This document shows, piece after piece, positions 24,423 to 38,693 of a DNA stretch of 64,000 nucleotides. Location: the NCBI RefSeq assembly GCF_046630445.1, contig NC_092340.1, positions 17,772,001 to 17,836,000 of the forward strand. The letters are read 5' to 3'. This DNA is from Rutidosis leptorrhynchoides. Lineage: Eukaryota > Streptophyta > Magnoliopsida > Asterales > Asteraceae. Position 1 is the stretch's first letter. Each line of letters opens with the position of its first letter. Both the position numbers and the translations under genes were made by a program. The notes below the pieces were generated by a model. The model did not search any database and was not told where the DNA came from. It saw only the letters and a program-made list of their open reading frames with translations.

Positions 24423-25822
24423 TGTAGAGACCCGTCCTAATCCATTTGGACGAAGTCCATATTGATTATAGACGATTCGTAATAGTTGATTACATCGCGA
24501 GGTACTTGACCTCTATATGATACATTTTACAAACATTGCATTCGTTTTTAAAAGATAAACTTGCTTTACATCGAAAGTTGACGGAATGCATATCATTTCA
24601 TAATATATCCAATTATAATTGACTTAATAATAATCTTGATGAACTCAATGACTCGAATGCAACGTCTTTTGAAATATGTCATGAATGACTCCAAGTAATA
24701 TCTCTAAAATGAGCAAATGCACAGCGGAAGATTTCTTTCATACCTGAGAATAAACATGCTTTAAAGTGTCAACCAAAAGGTTGGTGAGTTCATTAGTTTA
24801 ACATAAATAATCATTTCCATTATTTTAATAGACCACAAGATTTTTATTTTCAGTTCTCATAAATAAACGTCCCATGCATAGAGACAAAAATATCATTCAT
24901 ATGGATTGAACACCTGGTAACCGACGTTAACTTAATGCATAGAATATCCCCAAAATAGAACCTCTCGTCTGTATAATAATAATCTCGAAGTACTAAAGCA
25001 TTCGTACCCCGAATGGGACTTGTCAAGGTCCATAGATCTATCTTTAGGATTCGCGTCAATCAGGGGCCATTTCCCTAAATTCTTAGGTTACCAGACTTGA
25101 AGGGCGATATTCGGTTAATAATCCAACCATAGAATGTAAGTTTAAGTACTTGTGTCTATTTCGTAAAACATTTATAAAAGCAGCGCATGTATTCTCAGTC
25201 CCAAAAATATATATTGCAAAAGCATTTAAAAAAGGGAGCAAATGAAACTCACTTAATGTATTTTGTAGTAAAAATACATATGACGACATTGAACAAGAGT
25301 AGGGTTGACCTCGGATTCACGAACCTATATCATTTATATTTATATTAATATATATAATGAAAATCAAATAATTCAATCTATTAATTATATAATATTCATA
25401 TATTTAGTGTTGTAGTTTATAAATAATTTGTACTAAATTCTAATATATATTATATCTTAAATTACGTGTTATATATGTATTTATTTTGTATATACATAAT
25501 AGAAATGTAAATATTTTTCATATGTAATTATAGGTAATATTAATATTATTATAGTATGAGTATATATTTATATACAAAATATTTATTTATTATGATAATA
25601 TAATAATAATAATGATAATGAAATTTTAAATAAAAAAGGTAGTTTTAATAAAAATGAAAATTTTAATAATAAAGATACTTCTAATAAAAATTGATAATGA
25701 CAATAAAAATGATAATATTAATGATAATAATAATTATTATTACATTTACTAACGATAAAAAATTCATTATTTTATTAATAATAATAATACTAATATTTAT
25801 TAATAATTATAATGATAATAAT

Positions 25823-25869
<47 letters not shown>

Positions 25870-28542
25870 ATAACAATAATTCTTAATAATAATAAATCTT
25901 ATACATATTAGTAATAATGATGATGATATTCGTATTATTTGTCATACAATACTTATAATAACAATAATTTTAACAATTTTAATAACATTAATAATAATAA
26001 TAAAATAATAATAATAAGAATTAGAATAATATAATATAATAGTAATAATTATTATTATAATTATAATTATATTTATATTTATACCTAATAAGGAGGAAAT
26101 TGGGGATCTCGTTGTTGGCTCCAAAATAGATCGAAGAAGCAGAAACCCAAAATGCAGGAAACCCTCACAGTTCTTGGCCTTTGGTTCTTCAATCGATCAA
26201 GCAACAATTAATGAAATATAATCGGCCATCGTTGCATCATTATCATCGTTTCATCATCTTCATAATTCCTCATCATACCCGAGACAGAGAAGTAACCAAG
26301 GTTAGCGACTGAATATTAGCAATCAACATCTTCAATCAACCCATGACTTCGAGCAGCAGAAAAAGAGATGATCCTGATGGTGAAGGAATTCGTTGATCAG
26401 GATCACAATTACAGGTAATAACTTCGATTATGATTATGGTTATGTTTATGGTTTTAGAACAAGAAGCAAAAATAGTATAACCCACGATAATTTGGTATTG
26501 TTAGTCTTCAATCGTTGTAGAAAGATTTAGTGATCCAATTAGTCACGTGTTCGGTTAAGAGAAGAACATCAATCTAAATTTCTACAAATTTGAAGCTGTT
26601 AATAGATTAGAAGGATAGAAGATGTTTCGGTGTAGGATTAGAATCACTAATTCGGAGTTAAATAGGATTAAAAGAAATCAGTTGTAAGTTTGAGTATTTG
26701 AACCTAAGTTGTTAAACTCGAAGAACTGAAGTTGTAGAATTTGAATATATGAATTTGATACTTATGTTTCGGTTTTTAGAATCTGAGATGAATTGAAGAT
26801 GATAATTTATTTGATATGATCTCAGAAGTATTTGTGAATTGTGTTCTGCGTTTAATTTTGAATTTGAGTTTTGATGGATGTATTTTTATGTCGAGCTTGA
26901 ATTAGGAAAAGGTAGTAGCAGTAACAATTATTTGACCAGGGTGTTTCGATTAATAATAGCAACAACTAAGCAGCAGTAGCAACAATGAAGCTCGAAACAT
27001 TAATAGAATGATGAAACTACAGTGACCGTAATTAAATAGCAGTAGTCTGCTCAATGATTTGTGGGATTTGATTATTTCGATAGAAAATAGAGACATTACA
27101 ATAGCAGTTATTATCGATACTAACCATCTTTTATCATTGCAGGCTTGTTCTGGGACGGACAGAAGTAAACAAACGATAATGGTGGTTTGGCTCATATTGA
27201 CTGCAGCAACTATGGTGGCAGTTTGATGAGGTTTAATGGCGGTGTTGGGTATTCGATGATAATAGAACATTAGAGTCTAGCTACAGCAGTCTTCCGAGGG
27301 TTTTTCAGATTAGTGGGTTCAATGTAAAGGTTAGGATGGCAAGTGGTGTTTAAATGGTAATTATGGTGGATGTTGGTCGAATGTGGAGGGTGTTCTGTGG
27401 TAAAACAGCAGCAGGTGTTGGAGTAATTGGTAACTTGGTCATTTAAGTGGACCGAGTATTTAAGAGGTGAAATAGATGTGGTGATCGAGTGGTTTCACAA
27501 GAGTGATGAAGTTGGGTTTGTGTCCAACGATCAACAAAGGTTTTCAAGCGGTGGTTTTTGGTTAGTTTAGAAACAGAAATGGTAGTATCAAGTAATTATA
27601 TGGGTTTGAGGATAATGCAGAAAAAGAAAAGAGGTTAATGAGTGATGGAAGGAATCTATCATAAATAAGTATACCTCACATGCTTATGTAATTACATAGC
27701 TTTTTAGATGTTGATTGAAAGAAAAGTAATCCCATCAATTAGTAATTTCAATCACGGGTTGAATAATTCTCCGAGTGATATTTTGTGTGTGTGTTTATGT
27801 GTTTGTCTTATAAGTTGTGGATGTATATATATAATATATCTATATCCCTCAAGTTGATGAATACAACATAAAGTAAACACAAAAATGTTCAATCACAAAT
27901 CAATTATCACAAAATGTTATTATTTCACAAGTGGTTTGTTGAAGGAAAAAAAAATTGTGATAATAATTGGTGATAATTGTCAACATATGCATGTATACAT
28001 AATAATTACTCCCTCCGTCTCACCATAAGTGTCCACATTTCCATTTTGGAATGTCCCATTTCAAGTGTCCACTTTGTATTTCAACCAATGAGAAGGGGTT
28101 ATTCTGGAGAGAGAAAATTTCTGATTGGTGGAGAATGGAGTTAGTGGGATTTCCTTAAACTGTGTGCAAAAAGTGAGTGGACACTTGTAATGGGACGGAG
28201 GTAGTATTAATTAAGCTAGTGGATATGAATACAAAACTATAAAGAAAAAAATTAAACGTGTAATAGAGAAAATAAAAATTAGAATGCTCTCATTCCAGTT
28301 TCAAGTGGGAGGTGAAGTGGACAGATAACAAGAAAGAAAGAATAGCTTTTCAATACAAATATATACACACAAATCTATTTAAAATTAGTTGTTCGTGAAT
28401 CGTCGAAAAATAGTCAAAGGTCAAATGCATTCATGTAACTGTTCCAAAGTTTTCGAGACTCAACATTACAGACTTTGCTTATCGTGTCGGAAACATATAA
28501 AGATTAAGTTTAAATTTGGTCGAAAATTTCCGGGTCGTCACA
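24423..28542 (-). mobile_element. Ty3-C 5' LTR with MITE insertion
   Basis: 4,120 bp, collinear with 16403-20261. The length difference is fully explained by a 65-bp segment (27043-27107) and a 196-bp MITE plus 2-bp TSD. No gene seen. Confidence 0.9.
28009..28204. mobile_element. Stowaway-type MITE, TSD TA
   Basis: Terminal inverted repeats begin CTCCCTCCGTCTCACCATAA on the left and, reverse-complemented, CTACCTCCGTCCCATTACAA on the right. TA is duplicated at 28007-28008 and 28205-28206. The partner LTR (about 19919) preserves the empty site with a single TA. The CTCCCTCCGT start is the Stowaway/Tc1-mariner MITE signature. Confidence 0.93.
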
Positions 28543-28543
28543 A

Positions 28544-28560
28544 CGGGTAGGTACTACCCG
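28544..28560 (+). promoter_or_regulatory. Hairpin CGGGTAGGTACTACCCG before Ty3-A gag
   Basis: A 7-bp inverted repeat with a GTA loop, 134 bp upstream of the gag ATG. Related boxes occur in Ty3-B (about 44437-44457 and 44940-44959) and part of it (AACGGGTAGGTACTG) lies beside the polypurine tract. The Ty3-C insertion sits at its left edge. Confidence 0.55.
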
Positions 28561-28693
28561 AATTAAAAATTATAAAACGCTAATATGAAGAAAAAGCTTT
28601 TATAAATAAGTTCATATTATGCTATGAAATACTATTGACTACTCTTAAAATTCTATATGATTAACTCAATTCTTTTGGCTATTTTTGAAGGAA

Positions 28694-31600
28694 ATGGCAC
28701 CGACTACTCGTCAGAATTTGAATATGAGTGAGGAAGATTTCCGTGCATTCCTTGCAGCAAACATAGCTGCAGTTCAGGCTACGATGCAAAACAATAACAA
28801 TAACTCTGGGTCTAGCAGTGGAGTTAACTCCACAGGAAACCGTGTAGGATGCTCCTACAAGGCTTTCACTGCCTGTAAACCTCTAGAATTTGATGGAACT
28901 GAAGGACCAGTCGAACTGAAATGATGGACCGAGAAGGTCGAATCTGTGTTTGCTATAAGCAAATGTGCCAAATAAGACAGGGTTAAGTACGCCACGCATA
29001 CCTTCACAGGTACTGCGTTAACATGGTGGAACACCTGCCTCGAACAGGTGGGACAAGATGCTGTATCGTCCCAGAAATGAAGTCAATAAGCTCAAGACAG
29101 AGTTTAGAGAATTACGAGCGCAAGGATTCGATATTACCACATACGAACGATGATTCACAGAGTTGTGTTTATTGTGTCCAAGAGTGTTCAAAGATGAAGA
29201 AGAGCAGATCGATGCGTTTGTAAAAGGGTTACCAGAGAGAATTCAGGAGGATGTGAGTGCGATCGCGCCTACCTCAATGCAAAAGGCAAGTCGAATGGCT
29301 CACAAACTTATAAATCAGATCGAGGGGAGGATTAAAGAGCAGGCGGCCGAGGAGGCCAAAATGAAACAAGTCAAGAGGAAGTGGGAAGAAAACAGTGACA
29401 AGGGTCACCAACACAACAACAGTAACTATCGCTTCAACAGTCAGCCCAACAATCACAACTACAATCTCACCATTTTTCGCAAAAACAAATGCAACAACAA
29501 CCATCTCTACAACAACAACTACAACAACCGTTCCAACAACAATAACAACCACAACAACAACAACAATCCCAACAATAACAACAAGGGGGCAGAAACCGTG
29601 CCAGAGGTGTGAAGGATACCATCCGAATGGGTTCTGCACGATATTTTGCACCAAGTGTAAGAGAAATGGTCATAGTGCGATGAAGTGTGAAGTCTACGGA
29701 CCAATGACCAACAGAATTAAAAGAACAAATAACGTCAGAACAAATAATGTCGGAACAAATAATGCCGCCATTATTTGTTATGGATGTGGGAAACCGGGCC
29801 ACTTCAGGACTAACTGCCCGAACCAAGGGAATACTAATGGGTAAGGCCATGGAAGAGTCTTCAATATTAATGCGGCAGAAACACAGGAAGACCCAGAGCT
29901 TGTTACGGGTACGTTTCTTATTGATGAAAAACCTGCTTATGTTTTATTTGATTCGGGTGTGGATAGAAGCTATATGAGTAGAGATTTTTGTGCTAAATTG
30001 AATTGTCCATTAATGCCTTTGGATAATAAGTTTTTACTCTAACTAGCAAACGGTAAATTTATTACAGCGGATAAAATATGTCAGAACTGGGAAATTAAAT
30101 TAGTTGGCGAAACATTTAAGATTAATTTGATACCAGTAGAGTTAGAGAGTTTCGATGTGATAATTGGCATGGATTGGTTGAAAAAGGAGAGAGCAGAGGT
30201 TGTATGTTACAAAAACGCGATTCGCATTGTACGCGAAAAAGGAAAACCCTTAATGATGTACGGAGAAAAGAGCAACGCGATGTTAAATCTTATTAGTAGC
30301 TTGAAGGCGCAAAAACTAATAAGAAAAGGTTGCTATGTCATTTTAGCACACATCGAGGAAGTCAACACCGAAGAAAAGAACATCAGTGATGTTCCCGTCA
30401 CAAAAGAATTTCCCGATGTATTTCTGAAAGAATTACCGGGACTACCTCCACATCGATCCGTTGAATTTCAAATAGATCTTGTACCCGGAGCTGCACCAAT
30501 AGCTCGTGCTCCATACAGACTCGCACCCAGTGAAATGAAGGAATTACAAAGCCAATTACAAGAACTTTTGGAACGTGGTTTCATTCGACCAAGCACATCA
30601 CCATGGGGAGCTCCTGTTTTGTTTGTCAAGAAGAAAGATGGTACATATAGATTGTGTATCGACTACCGAGAGTTGAACAAAGTTACCATCAAGAACCGTT
30701 ATCCACTACCGAGAATCGACGACTTATTCGATCAACTGCAAGGTTTGTCGGTTTATTCGAAGATCGATTTACGTTCTGGGTATCATCAAATGCGGGTGAA
30801 GGAGGATGATATTCCAAAGCCTGCATTTAGAACACGTTATGGTCATTATGAGTTTATGGTTATGCCGTTTGGTTTAACTAACGCACCAGCCGTGTTCATG
30901 GACCTCATGAACCGAGTGTGTGGACCATACCTTAACAAGTTTGTCATTGTTTTCATTGATGACATACTCATTTACTCAAAGAATGATCAAGAACACGAAG
31001 AATATTTGAGAAAAGTGCTAGAGTTGCTGAGGAAAGAAAACCTGTACGCTAAGTTTTCAAAGTTTGCATTTTGGTTAGAAGAAGTTCAATTCCTCGGTCA
31101 CATATTGAACAAAGAAGGTATTCAGGTGGATCCGGCAAAGATTGAAACCGTTGAAAAGTGGGAAACCCCAAAAACTCCGAAGCATATACGTCAATTTTTA
31201 TGATTGGCTGGTTACTACAGAAGATTCATCCAAGATTTTTCCAAAATATCAAAACCCTTGACTGCATTAACGCATAAAGGGAAGAAATTTGAATGGAAGG
31301 ATGAGCAGGAGAAAGCGTTTCACCTATATTGTCATTGCCTGAAGGGAATGATGATTTTGTGATATATTGTGACGCCTCAAAGCAAGGCCTCAGTTGTGTA
31401 TTAATGCAATGAACAAAGGTAATTGCTTATGCGTCTAGACAATTGAAGATTCACGAGCAGAATTATACGACGCATGATTTGGAATTAGGCGCGGTTGTTT
31501 TTGCATTAAAAACTTGGAGGCACTACTTATATGGGGTCAAAAGTATTATATATATCGATCACAAAAGTCTCCAACACATACTTAATCAGAAACAACTAAA

Positions 31601-33207
31601 CATGAGGCAGCGTAGGTGTATTGAATTGTTAAATGATTACGATTTTGAGATTCGTTACCACCCGGGAAAGGCGAATGTGGTAGCCGACGCTTTGAGTAGA
31701 AAAGACAGAGAACCTATGCGGGTAAAAGCTATGAATATAATTATTCGTACTAACCTTACTACTCAAATAAAGGAGGCGCAACAGGGAGTTTTAAAAGAGG
31801 GAAATTTGAAGAATGAAATACCCAAAAGATCGGAAAAACATCTTAATATTCGGGAAGACGGAACCCGGTATAGGGCTGAAAGAATTTGGGTACCAAAATT
31901 TAGAGATGTGAGAGAAATGGTACTTAAGGAAGCACATAAAACCAGATATTCGATACATCCCGGAGCGGGGAAGATGTACAAAGATCTAAAGAAACACTTT
32001 TGGTGGCCGGGTATAAAAACCGATATTACTAAATACGTAGGAGAATGTTTGACGTGTTCTAAGGTCAAAGCTGAACATCAGAAACCATCAGGTCTACTTC
32101 AACAACCTGAAATCCCGGAATGGAAATGGGAAAACATTACCATGAATTTCATTACTAAATTGCCAAGGACTGCAAGTGGTTATGATACTATTTGGGTAAT
32201 AGTCGATCGTCTCACCAAGTCAGCACACTTTCTGCCAATGAGAGAAGATGATAAAATGGAGAAGTTAGCACGACTATACTTGAAGGAAGTTGTCTCCAGA
32301 CATGGAATACCAATCTCTATTATCTCTGATAGGGATGGCAGATTTGTCTCAAGGTTTTGGCAAACGTTACAACAAGCATTGGGGACTCGTCTAGATATGA
32401 GTACTGCCTATCATCCAAAAACTGATGGGCAAAGTGAAAGGACGATATAGACTCTTGAAGACATGCTACGAGCATGTGTTATTGATTTTGGAAACAGTTG
32501 GGATCGACATCTACCGTTAGCAGAATTTTCCTACAACAATAGTTACCACTCGAGTATTGAGATGGCACCGTTTGAGGCACTTTATGGCAGAAAGTGCAGG
32601 TCTCTGATTTGTTGGAGTGAAGTGGGGGATAGACAAATTACGGGTCCAGAAATTATCCAAGAAACTACCGAGAAAATCATTCAAATTCAACAACGGTTGA
32701 AAACCGCTCAAAGTCGACAAAAGAGCTACGCGGACAGTAAAAGAAAGGATATAGAATTTGAAATTGGTGACATGGTCATGCTTAAGGTTTCACCTTGGAA
32801 AGGCGTTGTTCGATTTGGTAAACGGGGGAAATTAAATCCGAGGTACATTGGACCATTCAATTATTGATCGTGTCGGGCCAGTAGCTTACCAACTTGAGTT
32901 ACCTCAACAACTCGCGGGTGTACATAATACCTTTCACGTCTCGAATTTGAAGAAATGCTTTGCTAAAGAAGATCTCATCATTCCATTAGACGAGATTACA
33001 ATTAACGAAAAACTACAATTCATTGAAGAACCCGTCGAAATAATGAATCTTGAGGTTAAAAGATTTAAGCAAAATAAAATACCAATCGTTAAGGTTCGAT
33101 GGAATGCTCGTAGAGGACCCGAGTTCACCTGGGAGCTTGAAGATCAAATGAAGCTGAAATACCCGCACCTATTTCCAGAAGATGCGTCAACACCTTCAAC
33201 AACTTAA
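28694..33207 (+). pseudogene. Ty3-A gag-pol polyprotein, inactivated
   Basis: Domains in order: gag with TALTWWNT; an Asn/Gln-rich tract (about 29400-29590) where the frame changes; two CCHC knuckles (29648-29689 and 29776-29817); protease LFDSG (about 29940-29955); RT with FIDD (30952-30963); RNase H; integrase with an HHCC zinc region (about 31936-32060) and a DDE core ending near 32450; GPF motif; and a chromodomain-like end (GPEFTWELEDQMKLKYPHLF). The order PR-RT-RH-IN is Ty3/gypsy. Lesions are in-frame stops near 28922, 28973, 30041, 31201, 31411 and 32448, frameshifts in the Asn tract and near 32860, and a small deletion in RNase H (about 31320). The true start is ATG 28694; the copy cannot make a full polyprotein. 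Confidence 0.95.
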
Positions 33208-33242
33208 AATTTCGGGACGAAATTTATTTAACGGGTAGGTAC
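33207..33242 (+). promoter_or_regulatory. Ty3-A polypurine-tract region with palindrome
   Basis: AAATTTCGGGACGAAATTT (33207-33225) overlaps the last base of the pol stop codon, then ATTTAACGGGTAGGTAC leads into the LTR. This is where the plus-strand primer of Ty3 elements lies. Confidence 0.75.
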
Positions 33243-33460
33243 TGTAGTGACCCGAACTTTTTCATGATTATATATTAAATGAAATTGATATTTACATGAT
33301 TAAATGTTTTCAACATGTTAAGCAATCAAACTTGTTAAGACTTGATTATTTGAAATGAGTTTCATGTAGACAATTGACCACCCAGTTTGCCTGATGATTC
33401 ACGAACATCATAACTTGTGATAATTATATAATCGTTTTATTTTTTTATGATGTAAGTTTT

Positions 33461-33539
<79 letters not shown>

Positions 33540-35175
33540 GAAATACAATTAAATCAAAGATGTACAAGTAAAACACTATTTGTTACAGTAAAACACTATT
33601 TGCTACAGTAAAACACTATTTGCTACATTAAAACACTATTTGCTGCATTGAAATACTATTTGCTACAGTAAACACAATTTACTCGTATTCGTACTCGTAC
33701 AATACCCAGCCTCTAGACGTATATACTATTGGTATATACACTTCGATGATCAGCTCTTAGCAGCCTTAATGAGTCACCTAAACATGTGGGAACCATCATT
33801 TGGCAACTAGCATGAATTATCTAACAAAAATACAAACTAATGGAACCTTATATTCAAGGGTAGGATCACATTTTTCTTCACCAACCATTACACTTTCATT
33901 TTTCAACTTTCATGCATCAAACTTATCTCTCTCTTGTTCTCTCTTGATGTTCTAAGTGTTCTTCATCACCTTCTTCAAAATCTAGCTCAATCTAGCTCAT
34001 AAATCCTAACCTAGATCAACTTACAAAATAACTACTCAAGAACACACCAAAAACACTTTCAAGTTTACTAGCTTACTTCCAATCTTGCAAATCCATTTCA
34101 AGTGATCATCTAATCTCAAGAAATCTTTCTTATTTACAATAAGATATCTTTCTAATTCAAGGTAATACTCATATTCAAACTTTGAATCAATTTCTATAAC
34201 TATAACAATCTTATTTCGAGTGGAAATCTTACTTGAACTTGTTTTCGTGTCATGATTCTGCTTCAAGAACGTTCATGCCATCCAAGGATCCTTTGAAACT
34301 AGATCTATATTTCTTATTTATAGTAGGTTTACCTACTAAAATTAATGTAGTAATGATGTTCATAACATCATTCGATTCATACATATAAAACCATCTTATT
34401 CTAAGATTTAAACTTGTAATCACTAGAACATAGTTTAGTTAATTCTAAACTTGTTCGCAAATAAAGTTAATCCCTCTAACTTGACTTTTAAAATCAACTA
34501 AACACATGTTCTATATCTATATGATATGCTAACTTAATGATTTAAAACCTGAAAACACGATGAACACCGTAAAACTGGACATACGCCGTCGTAGTGAAAC
34601 CGGGGGCTGTTTTGGGTTAGAAAAATAAAAACTATCTTAATCTTTGAATTGGAAGTTTGTTTTCTGGAAAAATGATATTTCATATGAACAAGATACTATA
34701 TCCAAAAATTATGGTTAAACTCAAAGTGGAAGTATGTTTTTCAAAATGGTCATCAAGATGTCGTTCTTTCGACGGAAATGACTACCTCTTTAGTAAATGA
34801 CTTGTAACCTGTATTTCTGACTATAAACTTATACTTTTTTTGTTTAGTTTCATAAATTAAAGTTCATTATGAAACCATAGCAACTTGAATCACTCAAAAA
34901 GGATTTAAAACGAAGAAATTATGGGTAAAACAAAATTGGAAAATTTTTGTAGCTACGAAAATTTTACAACAAATCTACACTAATCATATCCTAGCTAACT
35001 TATATTGTATTATACATGTATTCTAACATATATTATGTAATCTTGGAATACCATAGACACGTATACAATGTTTTGACATATCATATCGACACATCTATAT
35101 ATATTATTTGGAACAACCATAGACACTCTATATGTTGTAATGTTCGAGTTCGCTATAAAGGGTTGAGGTTGATTC

Positions 35176-35290
<115 letters not shown>

Positions 35291-35513
35291 TTTGAGTTGT
35301 GATCTAGCCTGAGACGTGTATACACTAGGTCGATAATATATATTGATTTATTTCTGTACATCTAACTGTGGACAACTAGTTGTAGGTTACTGATGAGGAC
35401 TGCTAACTTAACAAACTTAAATCATAAAAACGTAATAAAAAATATTGTGAATATATTTCAATCATACTTTGATATATATGTACACATTTGTTATAGGTTC
35501 ATGAATCGACCAG

Positions 35514-38500
35514 TGTGACGACCCGGAAATTTCCGACCAAATTTAAACTTGATCTTTATATAGTTTCGACACTATAAGCAAAGTCTGTAATGTTGAGTCT
35601 CAAAAATTTTGAACTGTTTCTTATATGCATTTGACCTTTGACTATTCCCGACGATTCACGAACAATTGTTTGTAAATAAATATGTATATATAAATGTAAG
35701 TATCCAAAATATATTGAAATTTAAAAACTTAATCTTTAGAATTGAATATGTAAAATAAGATACAAAGTAATTAAATGTAATTTAAAATGAATCTATATAT
35801 AAATATATAAGATTTTTATATTTCTATATTGTAATAAAATATATAAATAATAATTATCTAATAAAATTTATCAATATATATATATATATATATAAATATA
35901 AATATATATATATAAAATACAAGTTAAAATATATATGTTATAATATTATTACTTTCATTCTTGAAATAAATATTAATATCATGATATTATGATACAAATA
36001 TGATATTAATTGTTATATTATTATTTTTATTATTAATATTATCATAAGTAGTATTAATATAATTAGTATTAACATAATTAGTAGTATTACTATAATTATC
36101 ATTAATTTCATTAAGATTAATATGAATTATTATTAATATTACTCTTATTATTATTACCAATATTATTATTATTATTTGTAATTAGATTATTATTAATATG
36201 ATTATAAATATTAATAATAATTATATAATTCATACATACGAAATATAGATCCAATTCGGTTTCAAATCGTTTTCAACTGTATATGATTGTGTTAAGTTGT
36301 CTTCAATCACGTTACCATATCAATTGAATCACAGATAAAGCAATAATCAGTTTCAAATCAACATCAATTTATTTATTTATCTTATTCTATTGTCCTTCTT
36401 GTCTGCTAAATACAACTGGATGATTCTTTTATCATTATCAAAATAAAAATTGATAGATACATAAATCGGATAATTGAATTCTGTTTCCAATCACGGTCAA
36501 ACTTTTCAATTTTTTTTGTTTCTTGTCTACAAGAATCGAAGGACAACAGATAATAACAACAGATACTTACGAGTACAATTTGTTACACATCTCTGTCAAT
36601 CTTTATTCTTTCAGTACTATAAACAATTGATCATTGACATGGTGACAAATTCTGTTAGCCATCGATTTCTCAGTTTTGTCTTTCTTCTCTTCTTTGATTC
36701 GTTTTCTCTGCTCTTGATTGAAACTGATTGAAACTGCTGATCACTACATTCACTACAAAACAGCTGCAATTGATTCCAATCTGTTAACCATCATGATCAA
36801 GCTTTATATTATTTTCTCTGATCGAATAAATCATGTACTTCCTGTCTGATTCTTGCTACACATCCAAATCCCTTCACAATGCAAACAAAATTTATCACTA
36901 TAATCATACAGTCAGATAATTGAAATCAGTTAGCAATCGCATCAGCTTTATCAAATCCTTTTCTTTTTCGTTGTTTCATTCCTTCTGGCCTCGAATTTTC
37001 TGTCGACCACCATTACTAGATAACAAACAAGTATACAGCTACAATTATACGTTTAACCTCATTTGTTTCGTTTATATAACTGCTATTAACTCCTACTAAT
37101 GGGAAGGAAAACAGAAATTTACGAAACCAAAACTTACTTGATTATCACCATCTCCTTCACCTTTCTCTCTCACTCATCACTCTCTCTCTTCTTTCTTTCT
37201 TCTAAGAACTCACGACTACTACTGCTGTTTTTCTTTTTTCATTTCAAACACATCATCCACCTCTATCACCAACAAAACCCACTTGGTTGATAATGTTATT
37301 GCTTCTTTTATTTCTGTTTCAGCACATCATCGAATCACCTTGAAATAACCATGGTCATCCAACATCGAGGATCAATCACCTTCACACCACTTCCCTCTCA
37401 CTCTTCTCCTCCTCCTTCATGAAATCTCCAAAACACGAACCATGTTGTGGATCAACCCGTCACCATAACAACCTCTCACCACCAACCCGAACCATCACCA
37501 ACTGTTCTTTCTATTTCTGTAGCTACTTGATTGTGTTCAAATAGAAGCACAACGAAACCCACTTGTTTCGTTGAGGACTACAGCTGCTACTGCTGTAAAT
37601 CATGAATAACTGATGCTGTATCTTTCTATTCGAAATAAACAAAACTCGGTTTTAATATAAGAATGAAACATAAAGAGATTTAAGTGGCCGACATGGATAT
37701 TTGAGGTAATGTTTCATTGCATTATTAAATCACGTAAAGAAGGAGTTGTTTATTACTTTTCTGGTAACCGAACCACATTCATTGTTTAAAGAAAGTAAAA
37801 GCACCGAATTCCCTTTATGTTATTGATTAACTTTATACGTGGCTTAAGTGATTGATTGCTAGTTTCAATTTGCAAATCCCTTTGTGCCATGTAAACAAAA
37901 CAGAAAGTTTGGGCAAGATTGGTTGTTGGGCTGACGTTTTAGGTTTGGGCCACGGTTTATAATTTAGATGTTAGGCCAAGTGAATTGTTGGAGTTGTACT
38001 CGCTAGCCACATTTCTGTTTCTATACTTTTTATTTACGCAATGAAGATAGGAATATTATAAGTTAATACATAAAATCACAGTGGGTTGTAGTGATAAGTT
38101 TGATGATTCATGAATGATACATGATACATGATACATGGAGTGGCGATGATGAAAGAATGAAAATGATGATAAATAGAGTAAGTTAGATGATAATAATAGA
38201 TTAAGTATTATGATGGTGTTGATATGATGATCGAATGGTAGAAGATGATGATAGTATTATGATGTAAACGATGATGATGATAGTTCCTGTGAGTCATGAT
38301 AGAAAATGATGATAAGATGATTTGATAATGATAATGAAGTTATGATGTTGATGATGATGAATGAAAGATTAGATGCAATTACGATGGGTTATAATCTATT
38401 AAATTGCTAAGTAGATCAGAAAAACGTTAACGGATTAATGGTTAGGGTGTTGTGTTGTTAGCAAGAACGAGTTATATATAAATTTAGGTGATATTATTTC

Positions 38501-38642
38501 AGAAAAATTGAAACGGACGAATGGTCAAAGATGTTATTGGGTTAGCGGGACGTCGCGAGTTCAAACCCGGACTTGAGCATTATTTTTAAGGGCTACTCCT
38601 GTGAGGTAGTACTACTATTACCATTATTATTCATTATTATTA

Positions 38643-38693
<51 letters not shown>

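Larger units (their letters stand above)
16403..28542 (-). mobile_element. Ty3-C: complete pol-less Ty3 element (inverted)
   Basis: Two near-identical long LTRs in direct orientation (16403-20261 and 24423-28542) enclose 4.2 kb. On the minus strand the order is 5' LTR (28542-24423), primer-binding site (24420-24409), leader box, broken ORF (23990 down), non-coding DNA, palindrome near the polypurine tract (20297-20279) and 3' LTR. Flanks are ACAGG (16398-16402) and ACGGG (28543-28547), a 5-bp TSD with one mismatch. No protease, RT or integrase is recognisable. It is inserted between the Ty3-A F-box ORF and gag. Confidence 0.9.

Noticed and set aside
29259-29266. Another GCGATCGC in Ty3-A gag
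   Set aside because: It lacks the CCAT/ATGG arms and a partner at 32 bp; a chance match in coding sequence.
29274-29850. Long minus-strand open frames across the Ty3-A gag
   Set aside because: They are antisense of the Asn/Gln-rich tract and are rich in Val and Cys with no family resemblance.
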